Shown one piece after another: positions 19,721 through 31,051 of a stretch of DNA of 64,000 nucleotides. Source of the DNA: Ustilago trichophora (taxonomy: Eukaryota; Basidiomycota; Ustilaginomycetes; Ustilaginales; Ustilaginaceae). The position numbers were made by a program, and so were the translations under genes. How positions within the stretch are numbered: position 1 is the stretch's first letter; the number at the start of each line of letters is the position of its first letter. The stretch is from assembly GCA_900323505.1 (NCBI GenBank), contig OOIN01000011.1:558001-622000 (forward strand), in the 5' to 3' direction. The notes beneath the pieces were generated by a model. The model was not told the DNA's origin. It saw nothing but the letters and a program-made list of their open reading frames with translations, and ran no database searches.

Positions 19721-20893
19721 TTAGAGGTTGAATATGCGCACGCAACCAACGTCTTTTTGGAGCGTTTCATCGCCCGCGTAAGCCAGGACATACTTGCTTG
19801 GATGCCAAGCCAGCGTATTGATCATTGTCCCTGCTGCCAATGCGATCTTGTGAACCTGATCGCCACCTTGACTCTTTTCTGATGTTGCTGTTGTAGTAGC
19901 GTTGATGGTGATAAAGGCGTCTTCTCCGGCGGCTGCCAATAGCTCTCCGTCGAAGCTGAAACCGATGGCTCTGGCGGGGAAGGTGAGGCTGGTGATCATC
20001 TTTTGAGAGAACCACTCTTTGGAGTCCCAGAGGGAGATCATTGAGTCGGAGGAGGCGGTGGCGATAAAGCGGGATAAGGGGTCGTATTGGATGCAAAAGA
20101 CGTTTGCTGTGTGCGTTGGATGCGAATGGATTCGTGCGTAAGGGTGAGGGCTGGAGGTTGTGTGATGAATGTGGACCGATCCAGAACCTGAGGAGAGGAG
20201 TAGAAGACTGCCATCTGGGGAGAAGGTGAGTTCGTTGATCTCATCATAGCTGGATAAGATTGTACTTGGTGCGTAGCTGGAGTCGTTCGCTGGGGCCGTA
20301 GGTCGTCGCGAGCATACGGTATGCAAGATACGATTGGTGCGAGTGTCAACGATGGAGACTGTATCGCTTTTGTCCCCCACAGCGAGATAGTGTCCAGAAG
20401 GATGGTAGGTAATGTTGATGTTTGCCCCTGGGGTGGTAATTACACTTTCGCCTCCTCCTCCCCTTGCGGCACCAGAAGTGGTGCTGGTGGTGGTAGCAGT
20501 TCGAGCGCGAGTGTCCCATAAGCGAACCGTCTTATCCGCTCCAGCAGAAGCTAGAACTTCAGGATTTGTAGGATGCCAAACGAGTTGATCTACGCTTTCT
20601 GTGTGTCCTCGTAACTCGGTACTTGCTCGATGGTCTATGCTGCGTTCAGGGACCCAGATTCGGATCGTACGATCCGCGCCACATGTTGCGAGCTTACGAC
20701 CATCGATCGACCAGCCTAGACCGCGGACTGAGGCTCGATGCCCGGATCGTAATTCTTTGGTTTTACAAGTGGCGAAGGCGGGGAGACTAATATGACGGTC
20801 GCGGAAGGACGAGGCTAATGCTGGAGGAAGGATGCCGGATGATGGTTTTGACGAGGTTGAGGGCGTGGGCGTTGGGTTTAGCGAGAGCGACAT
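19721..20893 (-). CDS. TEX1: THO complex subunit 3 (TEX1/THOC3), WD40 protein
   Basis: Single exon, 390 residues. A WD40 propeller begins after a Pro/Ser-rich N-terminus. Repeats are visible as GHRASVRGLGWSIDGRKLATCGADRTIRIW, then GHTESVDQLVWHPTNPEVLASAGADKTVRLWD, then NINITYHPSGHYLAVGDKSDTVSIVD and further blades, ending NTLAWHPSKYVLAYAGDE...VRIFNL. Repeat order and the short flanks match TEX1/THOC3, which in the THO/TREX complex couples transcription to mRNA export in the nucleus. An insertion of low-complexity Thr/Ser/Gly lies between blades two and three. The gene is convergent with E1-beta. A generic WD40 protein is the alternative, but the NEL.FSPDGSLLLLSSGSGSVHI segment favours THOC3. 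Confidence 0.75.
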   Translation of the reverse strand: MSLSLNPTPTPSTSSKPSSGILPPALASSFRDRHISLPAFATCKTKELRSGHRASVRGLGWSIDGRKLATCGADRTIRIWVPERSIDHRASTELRGHTESVDQLVWHPTNPEVLASAGADKTVRLWDTRARTATTTSTTSGAARGGGGESVITTPGANINITYHPSGHYLAVGDKSDTVSIVDTRTNRILHTVCSRRPTAPANDSSYAPSTILSSYDEINELTFSPDGSLLLLSSGSGSVHIHHTTSSPHPYARIHSHPTHTANVFCIQYDPLSRFIATASSDSMISLWDSKEWFSQKMITSLTFPARAIGFSFDGELLAAAGEDAFITINATTTATSEKSQGGDQVHKIALAAGTMINTLAWHPSKYVLAYAGDETLQKDVGCVRIFNL

Positions 20894-21451
20894 GGTGAGA
20901 TGGATATGGACTGGCTAGTGATGCAGACAGCGGGGATCAGATGGGTATAGTTGGCTCCCGACACCATCAGTCGAGGAAGCAGTAAGGTTATGAATGGGAA
21001 CGGAAACCACGCCATGCAAGTGTTCAAGGGTCCTCTCCGCCATCAGGCCTCCACTCTAGCACGTCACGTGTACTGTCCTCTTTCAATTTTCTTCTTGTCG
21101 TCCGAGAGGGAGCAAGGTGGCGAGAAGAACGTCAAAGATGCATTGATCACCGTTTACTTTTTTTTTTCCTCTTCGCACCAAGTTTAGCTGCTCGGGCCTC
21201 ACCTGTCTGCTTACCTGCGTGTGTTTTTTGTGTTTTGTGTTGGTTGAAGCTCTGCCTCTCTTGACTTTTGCTCTTGCGTTGGTGAATTCGGAAGAATGCG
21301 TCGCTGGAGCACAACTGAAGCGTTGTTGGTGGTGCTCTTGGCCATCTCGTGCATTTACAACCTGCGCAACTTCTCCACTTCTTCTCCGTCTCCTTCACCA
21401 CCACCATCCACCTCTTTCACTTGTCCATCTCAGACAGAAACATTTTTCAAA
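20894..21451. other. Divergent promoter region THOC3 / NDPK
   Basis: About 0.56 kb separates the minus-strand THOC3 start from the plus-strand NDPK start, so it serves both genes. From 21370 onward it is pyrimidine-rich. An in-frame ATG at 21296 could extend NDPK by 52 residues (see findings). Confidence 0.5.
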
Positions 21452-22044
21452 ATGGCTACCGAGCAGAGTACGTATGCCCCACTCCCTTGTTGCATGGCTA
21501 TCCCGCTCGAGCTCCTTCTTGCATATCCACGTCTTCTTGGCTTGTTGAGCCAACGAGCATTCGATGACTGACATCAATCTTCTCTGTCTGCTGTTTCGCA
21601 GCCTACATCATGATCAAGCCCGACGGCGTTCAGCGCGGTATTGTCGGTGAGATCATCCGTCGCTTCGAGAACCGCGGCTACAAGATCGCAGCTCTCAAGA
21701 TGGTCCACGCCTCCGAGGAGCACCTCGAGAAGCACTACAAGGACCTTAAGGGCAAGAAGTTCTTCCCCGGTCTCATCAAGTACATGGCATCCGGCCCCGT
21801 TGTCTGCATCGTCTTCGAGGGCAAGGATGCCGTCAAGACCGGCCGTGTCCTCCTCGGCGCCACCAACCCCCTCGACTCGGCCCCCGGCACCATCCGTGGT
21901 GACTTTGCCATCGACGTCGGCCGCAACGTCTGCCACGGCTCCGACTCGGTCGAGTCTGCCAAGGCCGAGATCGCCCTCTGGTTCGGCGAGCAGAACCCCA
22001 CCATCCAGTACACCCGTGCTGTCGACTCGTGGATCTACGAGTAA
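21452..22044 (+). CDS. NDK1: Nucleoside diphosphate kinase
   Basis: Two exons: a tiny 16-nt first exon, 21452-21467 (MATEQ plus one base), and 21602-22044, joined across a GTACGT...TTCGCAG intron in phase 1. The product of 152 residues is exactly the family length. Motifs: [19 protein letters not shown] at the N-terminus, [64 protein letters not shown] with the phosphate-accepting His near residue 117, and the terminal WIYE. It transfers the gamma phosphate between nucleoside di- and triphosphates, mostly in the cytosol. Strong C-ending codon bias indicates high expression. The frame is open upstream to an ATG at 21296 in a good context, which would add an N-terminal extension. Confidence 0.95.
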
Positions 22045-22584
22045 ATCTTGTCGCCCCTTTAGCCCAGTACAGCGCGCTAGGTTAGCGACGGCGGTCTTTG
22101 TTGTTGAAGCCGCCTGAGCGATATCGAGAAATACACACTTTCGAAAACAGACTAGAAAAGCGACCGTGAACTATCGACTCGAGCGTTCTCCCACATGCCG
22201 CACTGAAAGGACAGAAAGGGAAGGAAGACGTGCATCGGATTGAAAGGGCACTGTTACAAATGAAAGGATGAGAGAAAGGAGAGAAGACAGTTGGCACGAG
22301 TATAACGCAGAAGCCCCTGATGGGCTGCAGTGAATTGATGAACAACGGCTGGAAGTGGAAATTAATACGAGTGAGTACTTTGAGGCTGACACGGTATGGA
22401 AACCGTGCATCTTGACAAGAGTTGGTGACGTTGCTGTGTGAGACAGGTATTGGGTGTTTTGTCGAAAGCGATTGTTAGGAAGGTGGTCGTGTTTTTGGAA
22501 TCTCGAACTGAGCTGACATCGGGTTTCTCGTCAAGTCAAAGATCTTTCGAGATGTAAAGTTGAAGACGTAGTATTGGGCTGCTT
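22045..22584. other. Convergent 3' flank NDPK / NDT80-like
   Basis: About 0.54 kb between the stops of two converging genes. It is expected to hold both polyadenylation regions. No further gene or repeat is seen. Confidence 0.5.
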
Positions 22585-25578
22585 TCAGATGACGCTGCGG
22601 ATGTCCATGACCTTGCTAGCGCGGGATGCAGAATCGACGTCTCCTTCCTCACATTCATCGTCAGCATCCTCCACCATGTTTTCGCTGAACCCTCCTCCTC
22701 CGCTCTCTTGACTAGCTGCAAGCAACAGGCGAGTGCTTCGTCGATATTCGCCATCCATCACCCCACCACTGCTGCTATTGCGACGCTTCATCGTCGATCG
22801 ACTAGAAGACATTGCCGCGCTTTTCTTCGTCGTGCTGTGGCCCGCGTTCGGCTCTCGAGCATTCGCCTTCGGCTTGCCACTGCCACCCGGTGCAGCATAG
22901 TGAACCTTGCTCCTACCCCTCACCGTGATTGGATGACTCACTACACTTGCCAGCTCCACTCCGGCACTCGCAGTCAAAGGGGCTTGTCTTGGATATGCCA
23001 GCAGTGTCAGCTTGAGCGCGTAAAACTGTTGACCCGCCGATCCTCTCTGACCATTGTTCATTGTTGCGGATCGAATCTGAACCCTGCGAAAAGCGGCAAC
23101 GTTGCCAGACCTGGTCGCTGCCTGTTCGTTGGCGCTTGCATCCTTGCCAACAGAACCACCGACTCGCAGCTCGACCGGCTGCAGGGCTTCTCGCGGACCA
23201 CGCTCTCGAGCGGGCCCAAACTGGATCAGAGGTACGAGACCTTGGCGACCTTTCTGTAGCTTGCCGTCATCATTGATGATGTGGGCGGTCATGTGGACGG
23301 CAATTCGCTCAACGGGGAAGGGTCGACGATCCGGGGGCGAGCAAACAAAGTCTCCGGAGATTGTATCCCGTCGTCGACCGTGTTCATCTTCAAAGTGGAA
23401 CGAGACATCGACCTTGAGATAGTTGCGACGGTAGCAGGCCCATTTGCCATCAACAACGCTGAAGCATTGGTGGGTGGTCGAATCGAGCTTGCAGAAGAGT
23501 TTCTTGAAGGTAGCGCCGACGCGAGATTCCTTGAGGGTAAGAGGGAGGACTGACTTCGATTTGAGAAAGATTTCGCCTGTGGAGCCTTCCGCGGGCAAGC
23601 TCTGTTGCTGCTGCTGCTTGGCTTCGCCCTTAATCGTGGTGTTCTTGCCCGAGACAATGGATGGTGGACCGCTGAGGCACATCGAAGAGCTTGCAAGGGG
23701 TTCATCGGCATCGTCATCCTCGCTGTCGCTGCTCATATCAGCGAGAGGCGACATACCACGGAGGATCGGCATCTTGTAGAGAAAGTCGTCGACTTCGTCC
23801 TTGCTAGCCGGCTTGCGATTGAGAGTAGAGACAGGATGACGGTGAGGAGGGTCATCTTGTTGAAGCGCAGGCAGTGCCAAGTTTTGGTCGATGCTCTGCG
23901 CGTTCAGACCATGATGCCGACCAAGTGACAGCTTGGGTAGAGAGTCGTCGCTGTACGATGCAGGTGAAGGTGTCTGCGAGGAGAGATCCGACATGGGTGC
24001 CGGGGATCGGGTGAGCAGGTGAGGTGCCGTCCTTCCCTGCTGATTCTCGAATTTGGAGCTGCCGCCGCTTGAGCTCAGGAAAAAGTCAGGCTCGCTGCGT
24101 GGTGTCAGCCCACGATGAGCTGCAGGGCTCAGGTCGAGGTGCAGCAGCTCGTTCGGGAAGGGCGAGGGCTCCATGTAGATTCCAAGAGCATTATTCGGTA
24201 GAGGCAGGTGGGATGATGGCAACTGAGTGGCGAGAGAAGAGCCTGTGAAGGTGCCGCTGCCATCGTCCTTCTTGGTTGGGCTCGGGACAATGTGGCGTGG
24301 TCCTAGAGGTGAGCTGTCTAGATGAAGGGGTGTCGTGAGCGGGGTGCGGCTCAGAGTGTAGCTAGATGCGATAACATCTTCGTGGTAGATGCCACTGGAA
24401 GTGGAGCGCACCGAGCTGGTCGGGGTCCAGGGAGCGCTGTAAAGACCAAGCGACAATGTCAGAGAGATTAAGTTAGCTTGTGCACACCGTGCTAAGACGA
24501 GAATGGGGAAAAAGAAAAAGCAGCGCTATGTAACTTACTGGTAGGGAGACCAAGTCTCGGCGTCGCTGGCCTCTCGCGAGGTCTGTGGCGAAAACGAAGC
24601 AGATGATCGCGCGTGACTGATCGACCTGCGAGCGGGAGTCGAGATAAAGTAAGGGTTGCTCCTGTGTTCGGCTGCGTGACGGAGAGAAGAATGACTCAAT
24701 TTTCGGATGGGACCGACTTGGCTGGGCGAGACGTAGTCAAGCATGGGCGGTAGCGTTGGTCGATCAGCACCATCCAGAGTGAGAGCTCGAGGCTTGAATG
24801 GTGGCAGCATATTGTGCGAGCCTCCCGTCAGAGCTCTGGAACGCGAAAGAGTCTGCAGAGGCTTTGCGTCGACCTGATGCCGAGATTGCGAAGATTGCGA
24901 TGGAGCCGACGAGGACATGATCTGCTGGCGTGCTGTGTTGTCGAACAGGGTTTGTTTAGCTGAGGTGCGGAGCGACTCCAGGGCTGGACCTAGTTGGGGA
25001 TGCTTCTTGGCTCTCCGAGTGGCAAGTGTAGGCGACTCGGGCCAGACAGCGTTCCTGTCGAATTGATGGTGATGGCCGGTGAAAGGGCTGCGGTTACGGG
25101 CGGATAAGTCTCGTTGGTCGGATTTCGTTGGGGACGATGAAGAAGTCCGTTTCGTACCTTGTGAAGAAGGTGGCGGAGTGAGGAGGGGGATCGGACTCCA
25201 GTCGTAGAGCCCGTGTCTTCCCGAGCCTGAACGTTGTAATGAGATTGTGGTCTTGAGTCCAGATGGAGTTGGACCGCCCGAGGAGGGTTGTGACGGGGTC
25301 GGGAAAGGAGGAGGAAGAGAATGGACTCGAGCCGAAGGGTGGAGATGCTGGGTCGAGTTGCGGTGATGGTGGTGATGGAGGTAGTGGTGATGGCAATCGT
25401 GTCGATGGACTGTGATGGGGGATGACAAAGGAGGAGGTGGCGGATGGAGAAGGGACGATGGCGAGGGAGAGGGCGAGGCTTGCACAAAAAGGAAGTCGTC
25501 CTTATAGCTTGAATTGATCGTCCACATCTTTGGCAGCGGTGCTTGGTCAGCAGCCGGAGGAGGCGACTTTGCTGACAT
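22585..25578 (-). CDS. NDT80/PhoG-type transcription factor
   Basis: Two exons on the minus strand, 24539-25578 and 22585-24436, joined in phase 2 (GTAAGT donor, CTAACTTAATC branch region, TTTACAG acceptor); 963 residues. The start MSAKSPPPAADQ was chosen because the in-frame sequence further upstream looks like leader. The long N-terminal half is Ser/Pro/His-rich and probably disordered, including a His-rich tract. The DNA-binding domain lies at about residues 640-860: FKKLFCKLDSTTHQC, WACYRRNYLKVDVSF, then RVQIRSATMNNGQRGSAGQQFYALKLTLLA and HPITVRGRSKVHY, all hallmarks of the NDT80/PhoG Ig-fold domain. Family members control meiosis, nutrient response or development. The target process here is unknown. 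The upstream 5.4 kb has no gene, which is common for developmental regulators. Confidence 0.85.
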
Positions 25579-28500
25579 TCTTGTTGAGCACAAAGAGACT
25601 GACAGAGTCGAGCAGATCGGAAGGTCCGTCCGGATTACGGTGCGGTGCGGTGCGGTGTGTACACGATGAGCGAGCGAAAGCGCGTGTGTATGTGTCTGCG
25701 TGAGCTCTTCGGAAGCAGACCGACACGGTGATTCTTCTCGGTCAAAACCTCGTCGTGTCAGAGGGCTAATCGGTGGTATCGGACTGGCCCTGTCGACAGC
25801 TTGTGAGAGGAATCTCGTACTCTCGATCCAGTAAGTCTTCTTTGGCTCCACCGTGAGAAGCTGTCCAAGTGGCACGATTGCTGATTACTTCGGGAGAGCA
25901 GTGCCGTGGTGTGACTGAAGAAGTGGAAGAATTTCGAGCCGACAGACACACTCTGCCACACACTGAGAGTGCCGCACAAAGTGAAAGGTGGCGCAAAAAG
26001 GATAGAGAGAGAAAGTCAGAAGAACAGGGTCAGCTGCGTGGTCGAGCACTTGATCAGAGGAAGAACGGTTATCTCCGGAATTGCCAGACGCAGTCTACTG
26101 CTGATACACCTTGGGCTTGTGCCCTTGAGCACTCCTGTCTTTCAAGACGGTGAAGGTGCACGCAGCGGTGCAAGAGATCGAAGAGAACGTCGGGCCAGAA
26201 CGAGTGTGTACAAGTCTTCGAGCTGTCAACAATCTGATCAATCAAAGCTGCGGCACCAAAAGACGCCACTTGTTGGGGGAAAGAGAAAACAACAACGAAT
26301 GGTATGCTTCTTGTTGACGCCTCCCACGCACGCTCTTGCCAATGATTCTGTTTGAGAAAGCCGCGGTGATGCCGTCGGAAAGACAAAGGTAATTCAGAGC
26401 CGTATCGGAAAAGCCGCTGTTTCTATGCAAAGAGAGAGCGTATGATGGCGTTGAGCGTGGAGAGGCGGAAGATCTTGGGTCCGGATTCGAGTGTGGCTTG
26501 GAGACGGTACAAAGTGTATCGTTCGGGATTGCAGTTGCTTAGAAAACAAAACCCAGAAACACGGAAGTACCGTCGTTGTCGAAGGATGCCAGAAAGGAGT
26601 CAGCGAGGAGATTCTCTCTGCTATCAGCAGCTGCGGGCTTGCGATAGGAAATGAACAGAACACGTCCCTTCCAAAGCACAGAAACGAGACCCTTGTTGCA
26701 GCGGCTGTTACTTCTGCAGCTGTGATGATTCGTGATGCGATCTGGTCCGTCTCCTCTCTCTTTCAGCCACGGTCTGAGCTGCGGTATCAGGAAAGTGCTT
26801 CCCACGGTGCAAGGTCTCTTTCTTCCTCAACGGCGGGATTCTTTTCGATAGCAGCTTCAAGCTTAAGCTCGAGCTCCTCTTTCCCTCGCTGACGAAAGTA
26901 CCCCTTCTCCCTTCAACTCGTAATCGGATTGTGTGGGAAATGACTGTGTACCACAAGAAGATGCGGTCGTTGTCGGCAGATCCGAAGCGAGCCAGACGAT
27001 CTGCGCGAATTAATGTGCAATGCCGCTGGTCCCTTGAGAGCAGCACAGCTGTCGTTCCCCTAAAACACGGAACACCAGCCGCTGTTCTGTTGCGACCGTT
27101 TGTGATCAAACTCAACCGTGAGAAAGCGATCCACTCGACAGTGAGCTGAACTTCGGAAAGACCGATGACAGTGGCGAAACCGCCTCGTTCGTAGTGCAGA
27201 CAGGAATCAGACGTGTGATTTAAGGATTTAGGCTTCGAGAGGCTCGAACGCCTCTATTCTCCTCCTGGGATGTGACCACCAAAACCGTTGTCACGCGATA
27301 GAGGACGAGACGGCGAGCGAACGAAGACCCTTGCTTCCTTTCCTTGGCCAAGCAACGCAAAAGGAGCCAGAGTTACTGTCGTTCAATGCAGCTGAGCAGG
27401 GGAATGTGTCACTCTCGGAGCCGTTTTTTTCTTCCCGTCTGTCTGTGCGTTGCTTCGAATCAGAGACTGGCAAAATCGCAGTAGCGTGGTTTCTTGAAGT
27501 CTAAATCAAGACGCGACGGATGGCTACAGCGACAGAGGAGGAGAGCAGCAGCAATTCAAAGGCTTGAATCCAGGAAAATGTGATATTCGAATTGGGTCCA
27601 AGCTTATGCTTGTGCTGGGATGGCTCTCTGCTGCGGATTTCGCCACCTCAACTCGCACCTCAGGATCGAGGGCTGACCGATCCGAGCTGTCCCGTCTCTT
27701 GTCGTTGTTCCTCGACGCTCAGTAAACGTGGCGATTGCCGTAGCCGAGCAACCGTTCACGGATCGATGGATGAGATACAGGACTGTGGTGCTAAGACAAG
27801 GCTGGGTGAACAACCAAGTACGTACTTGGCCGGCTGGCTGGCTTGCCTTCTTGTTAATACTGTCAAGGATTGCCACCAACAACGACGAAGCCTTTCCCAC
27901 TTGCCGGACGACGAGGATAAAGAAACTCTAGCTTGGCGAGATGCAGCAGAGTGGTTTCTTGACACCTGCTGGAGCGACAACGACAGTCGAGTGATCCAGC
28001 TCGAAGCGGGATCCAGGACTCTACACGCGCGGGCTGATCAGCCAAGGCTCTTCAAGAGAAGCGAGATGGTCGAGGTCGTTACAAGGTTTCCAAATCGTTC
28101 GATGGCCGAGAAGCTTGGCTCTCGAGTGCGGAGAAAGAAGGCGAAGAACTTTGCACTTCAAAAAGCGAGAAAAGCCACCAACCACGTCAACCTCGCCGGT
28201 GATTGCCAAGGTTTGCTTGCAGTCTGGCTTGCTTCAGCGGTCTCGGCCAGCGAGGGCAATGAGCGGTGCAAGGACGGACGGACGAACGGACGGCGAAGAA
28301 CGGATGCACAGAACCAAACCCTGCGTGAAGCTGCAGGAGTCCGAGTTTACCTTTTTCTCTTGCTGCGTCGACGTCCTTGCCGGTTTCCACCACCTCTCTC
28401 ACTTTCCAAGGATGACGCAATGAGCCTCGTGCTATTCGTCTGCTTTGCTTCAAAGTGCCTTGAAGCCTTGCGAGGTGCAAGCGAGACGGAAACCTCGCCT

Positions 28501-31051
28501 TAACTCCGGTTGCAATGGCGTCACTAGACAACGCAACCGAGCTGGTCGAGGCAGCTCTATACAGGCGCAACAAAGCTGATAGAGTTCAAGAACGAGCAAG
28601 CACCACGAGCTTCAAACTTTGTCAGTCCTTTTTTCTTTCTCCGTTCTTCACTCACAATATGGACGCTATCACTTACGTACAAGCTTCCGATGGATCCCCC
28701 GAGTAGGTGTTGTTGCGCCACGAGATTCGTCACGGGCAACTTGCGCCCCTGCAGCTTTCGTCCGGGAACGGACCGGCGTCAGGTACCGGTGTGGCTTTCC
28801 TTAGCAAAGAATCCAAGCCTCGGTGATAGGCGGGACGTTGGCGACTGTTCAAGTAGATGCAACGCACGTGCTGTTTCTTTTTCTTCTTCAGGATCGCCTG
28901 GCGCTAGCTATCTGGATTGGCTTCCTGCCTGTGCGGCGAATGGTGGATGGCGTTCGGACCTTGAAGCCACTTCGCCAGCCTGGCATGCCACGGCTTTTGA
29001 GCCTGATCCGCAAATCTCCCTTCGATCCGGCGCTCAATGCAGCTCGAATTGCACGCAAGCGGATTTAAAAATGCAGCGCTGAGCTAGCTTTCCAATCTTG
29101 GAATCCTTCGAGATGTGGCGTCCAAAATTTGGGAGCGGTGGACAAACGAGGGTCGAGTGTTGGACGGTCGAGCTATCTCTCGGAGAAATTGCTTCAAAGC
29201 GAGTGTCGAAGGTGAGTGTAGGGGACTTGAGTTCGGCAGTCCCTAGCAAAAGGAAAGAGATGCGAGCGAATGGTTTGAGAAGAGGGGTGAACAGTCGACT
29301 TCGTTCCCAAGGCTAGCTTGCTTTTAGGGGGTCGCTACATGCAGCCAGCGTGGGATGCAGCTCGTACAGCAGCGAAGCTACAACGTGACTGCCTCTTCCT
29401 CCTCCAACCTTTCGCGACAGCCCGGTCTCGATGGCTCGGTAAGGTGTGATCGAAGCAGCCGGAAGGCAGTCGTCGAAGAAGGAGCCTACAAGCCAGCCAG
29501 CACTCGCACAGCCCCTTGCCTGCTGTCGAGGGATACTCGCTCTCCTAGAAACAGATAGTCCATCTGCTTCTACGCGAACAGCCGGATTCAAGCATCGGAT
29601 AGCATTTTGCTTTGGGCGATGCAGACAACAGACTTTTGCCAGCGCAGAAAAGCTCCTACTAGAGCTTCACTCAATCGCACGAGCAAGGTTATGCCTCGCA
29701 AGCGCCATCCGTGGAGAAGGGATCTTCGATTCTTGTTGTTCCCTCTGTGATAGAGCAGGCAGGAGTCTCTGGCCTATCCGCCATGGTGTAGGGAGGCAAG
29801 GATGGTCGAACTCAAGCTTCTGTGGAGCAGAATTGGGTCGGCAAATCTCTAAAAAGAACAGCATCTCATACCCCGCCCCTGCATGTCTGGAGATACGAGA
29901 GCAGTGGGGCGACACTATTGTAGATGTAAGTGAGCTTGTCTTAATCGCTATCATGTCTTAATCGCTATCATCGTAGGAAGGAGCTAACTTACTTGATTTT
30001 TAGGTCCTGGACGAATATACGAGGTGCAGGTGCGGGGCTGATCATCTCTATCGTTACAAACCATCTTGAAGACAATGCGAGGGGAGATATCATTAGACAA
30101 GCGATGTAAGCTCGAGTTTAAGGGTCCCAGTCTCGTCATTGCACGACATGGTAATGGTTGTTTAACCTTGTCGGGATGTCCCACGGCTGATCATATTCGG
30201 ACCTTGACGACTCTGGCCGTTACGGTCTTCGACGGAAGTCAACATCCACGAGACATTCTTCCAACTTCTCGTCCTAGCCGGAGCATAACGTTGAATCCGC
30301 ATCGCCATACACAAATGATAAGTTCTTCGTCAAACTCGAATTGCAAGCGCAACGAGCTTGCGTCAAATCCTCTCGACTCCGGATAAAGAGGGAAAGGCAA
30401 AGCCTGAGCATCGGTGATGTCGCTTTTGTCAGGATGGATGTCATTCTCAGGACTGTAGATTGGATGTCGGCTGCTGCTTACCCGGGGTTCTGCTTGACGC
30501 AGAGTTAGATGGGGGCGGAAGAATGGATCGTCTCCACTTAACTCTAAAGTGGTGGTTGTGACGAGTCTAAAGTCAGATTGGACCCCACTGAACTTCTCTC
30601 GAGCGACATGCACGCAAATGAATTCTGCCGGTGGCGTGCCATACCCCTGATCCGTCATTTGACGGACTGCATACGGTCATCACGATTTTGCGGAGACGCC
30701 TGTCAAGATCTCATCATTCGCATCATCATGCTTCTCATCATATTTTGGCTCGGTGATGGACGCCATCATCTGGAAACTCTGTCGCGAATCCGCCGGATAG
30801 TAGTGATAGACTTAACCGATTGGAGCGGTCTGCCGAGCTCAAATCTAACTCCAGATCCTGATGAGCTGGACTATCCGCCAATTTGCACAGCCGGACATCG
30901 GGCTATTACAGCTTTTAACCCCTTGCTCGCCATGAGCGCTAGCACTCCAACCGTCACTTACATATCCATGGCTTGATGAAACGAAAGGTGGTGTGCAGGC
31001 ATCCAGAAGAAGAAAAGTTATAGAATACAAAAATCATTACAAACTGCGCTA
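25579..31051. other. Long gene-poor region upstream of the NDT80-like gene
   Basis: About 5.5 kb between the NDT80-like start and the 3' end of AOX. The longest open frame (27580-28503, plus strand, 307 codons) has no recognisable domain, uneven composition and overlapping frames on the other strand, so I do not call it coding. A 17-bp direct repeat lies at 29938-29971. No tRNA, transposase or reverse transcriptase is recognised. It may be an extended promoter or hold non-coding transcripts; that is inference. Confidence 0.45.
29938..29971. repeat. 17-bp tandem direct repeat, two copies
   Basis: The unit gtcttaatcgctatcat occurs twice without a gap (29938-29954 and 29955-29971), identical copies. 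It sits in the gene-poor region; no function is apparent. Confidence 0.9.

Noticed and set aside
27580..28503. 307-codon plus-strand frame in the gene-poor region
   Set aside because: No recognisable domain, unusual composition (many Trp, Cys, Arg), overlapping open frames on the other strand, and no leader-like sequence before it.
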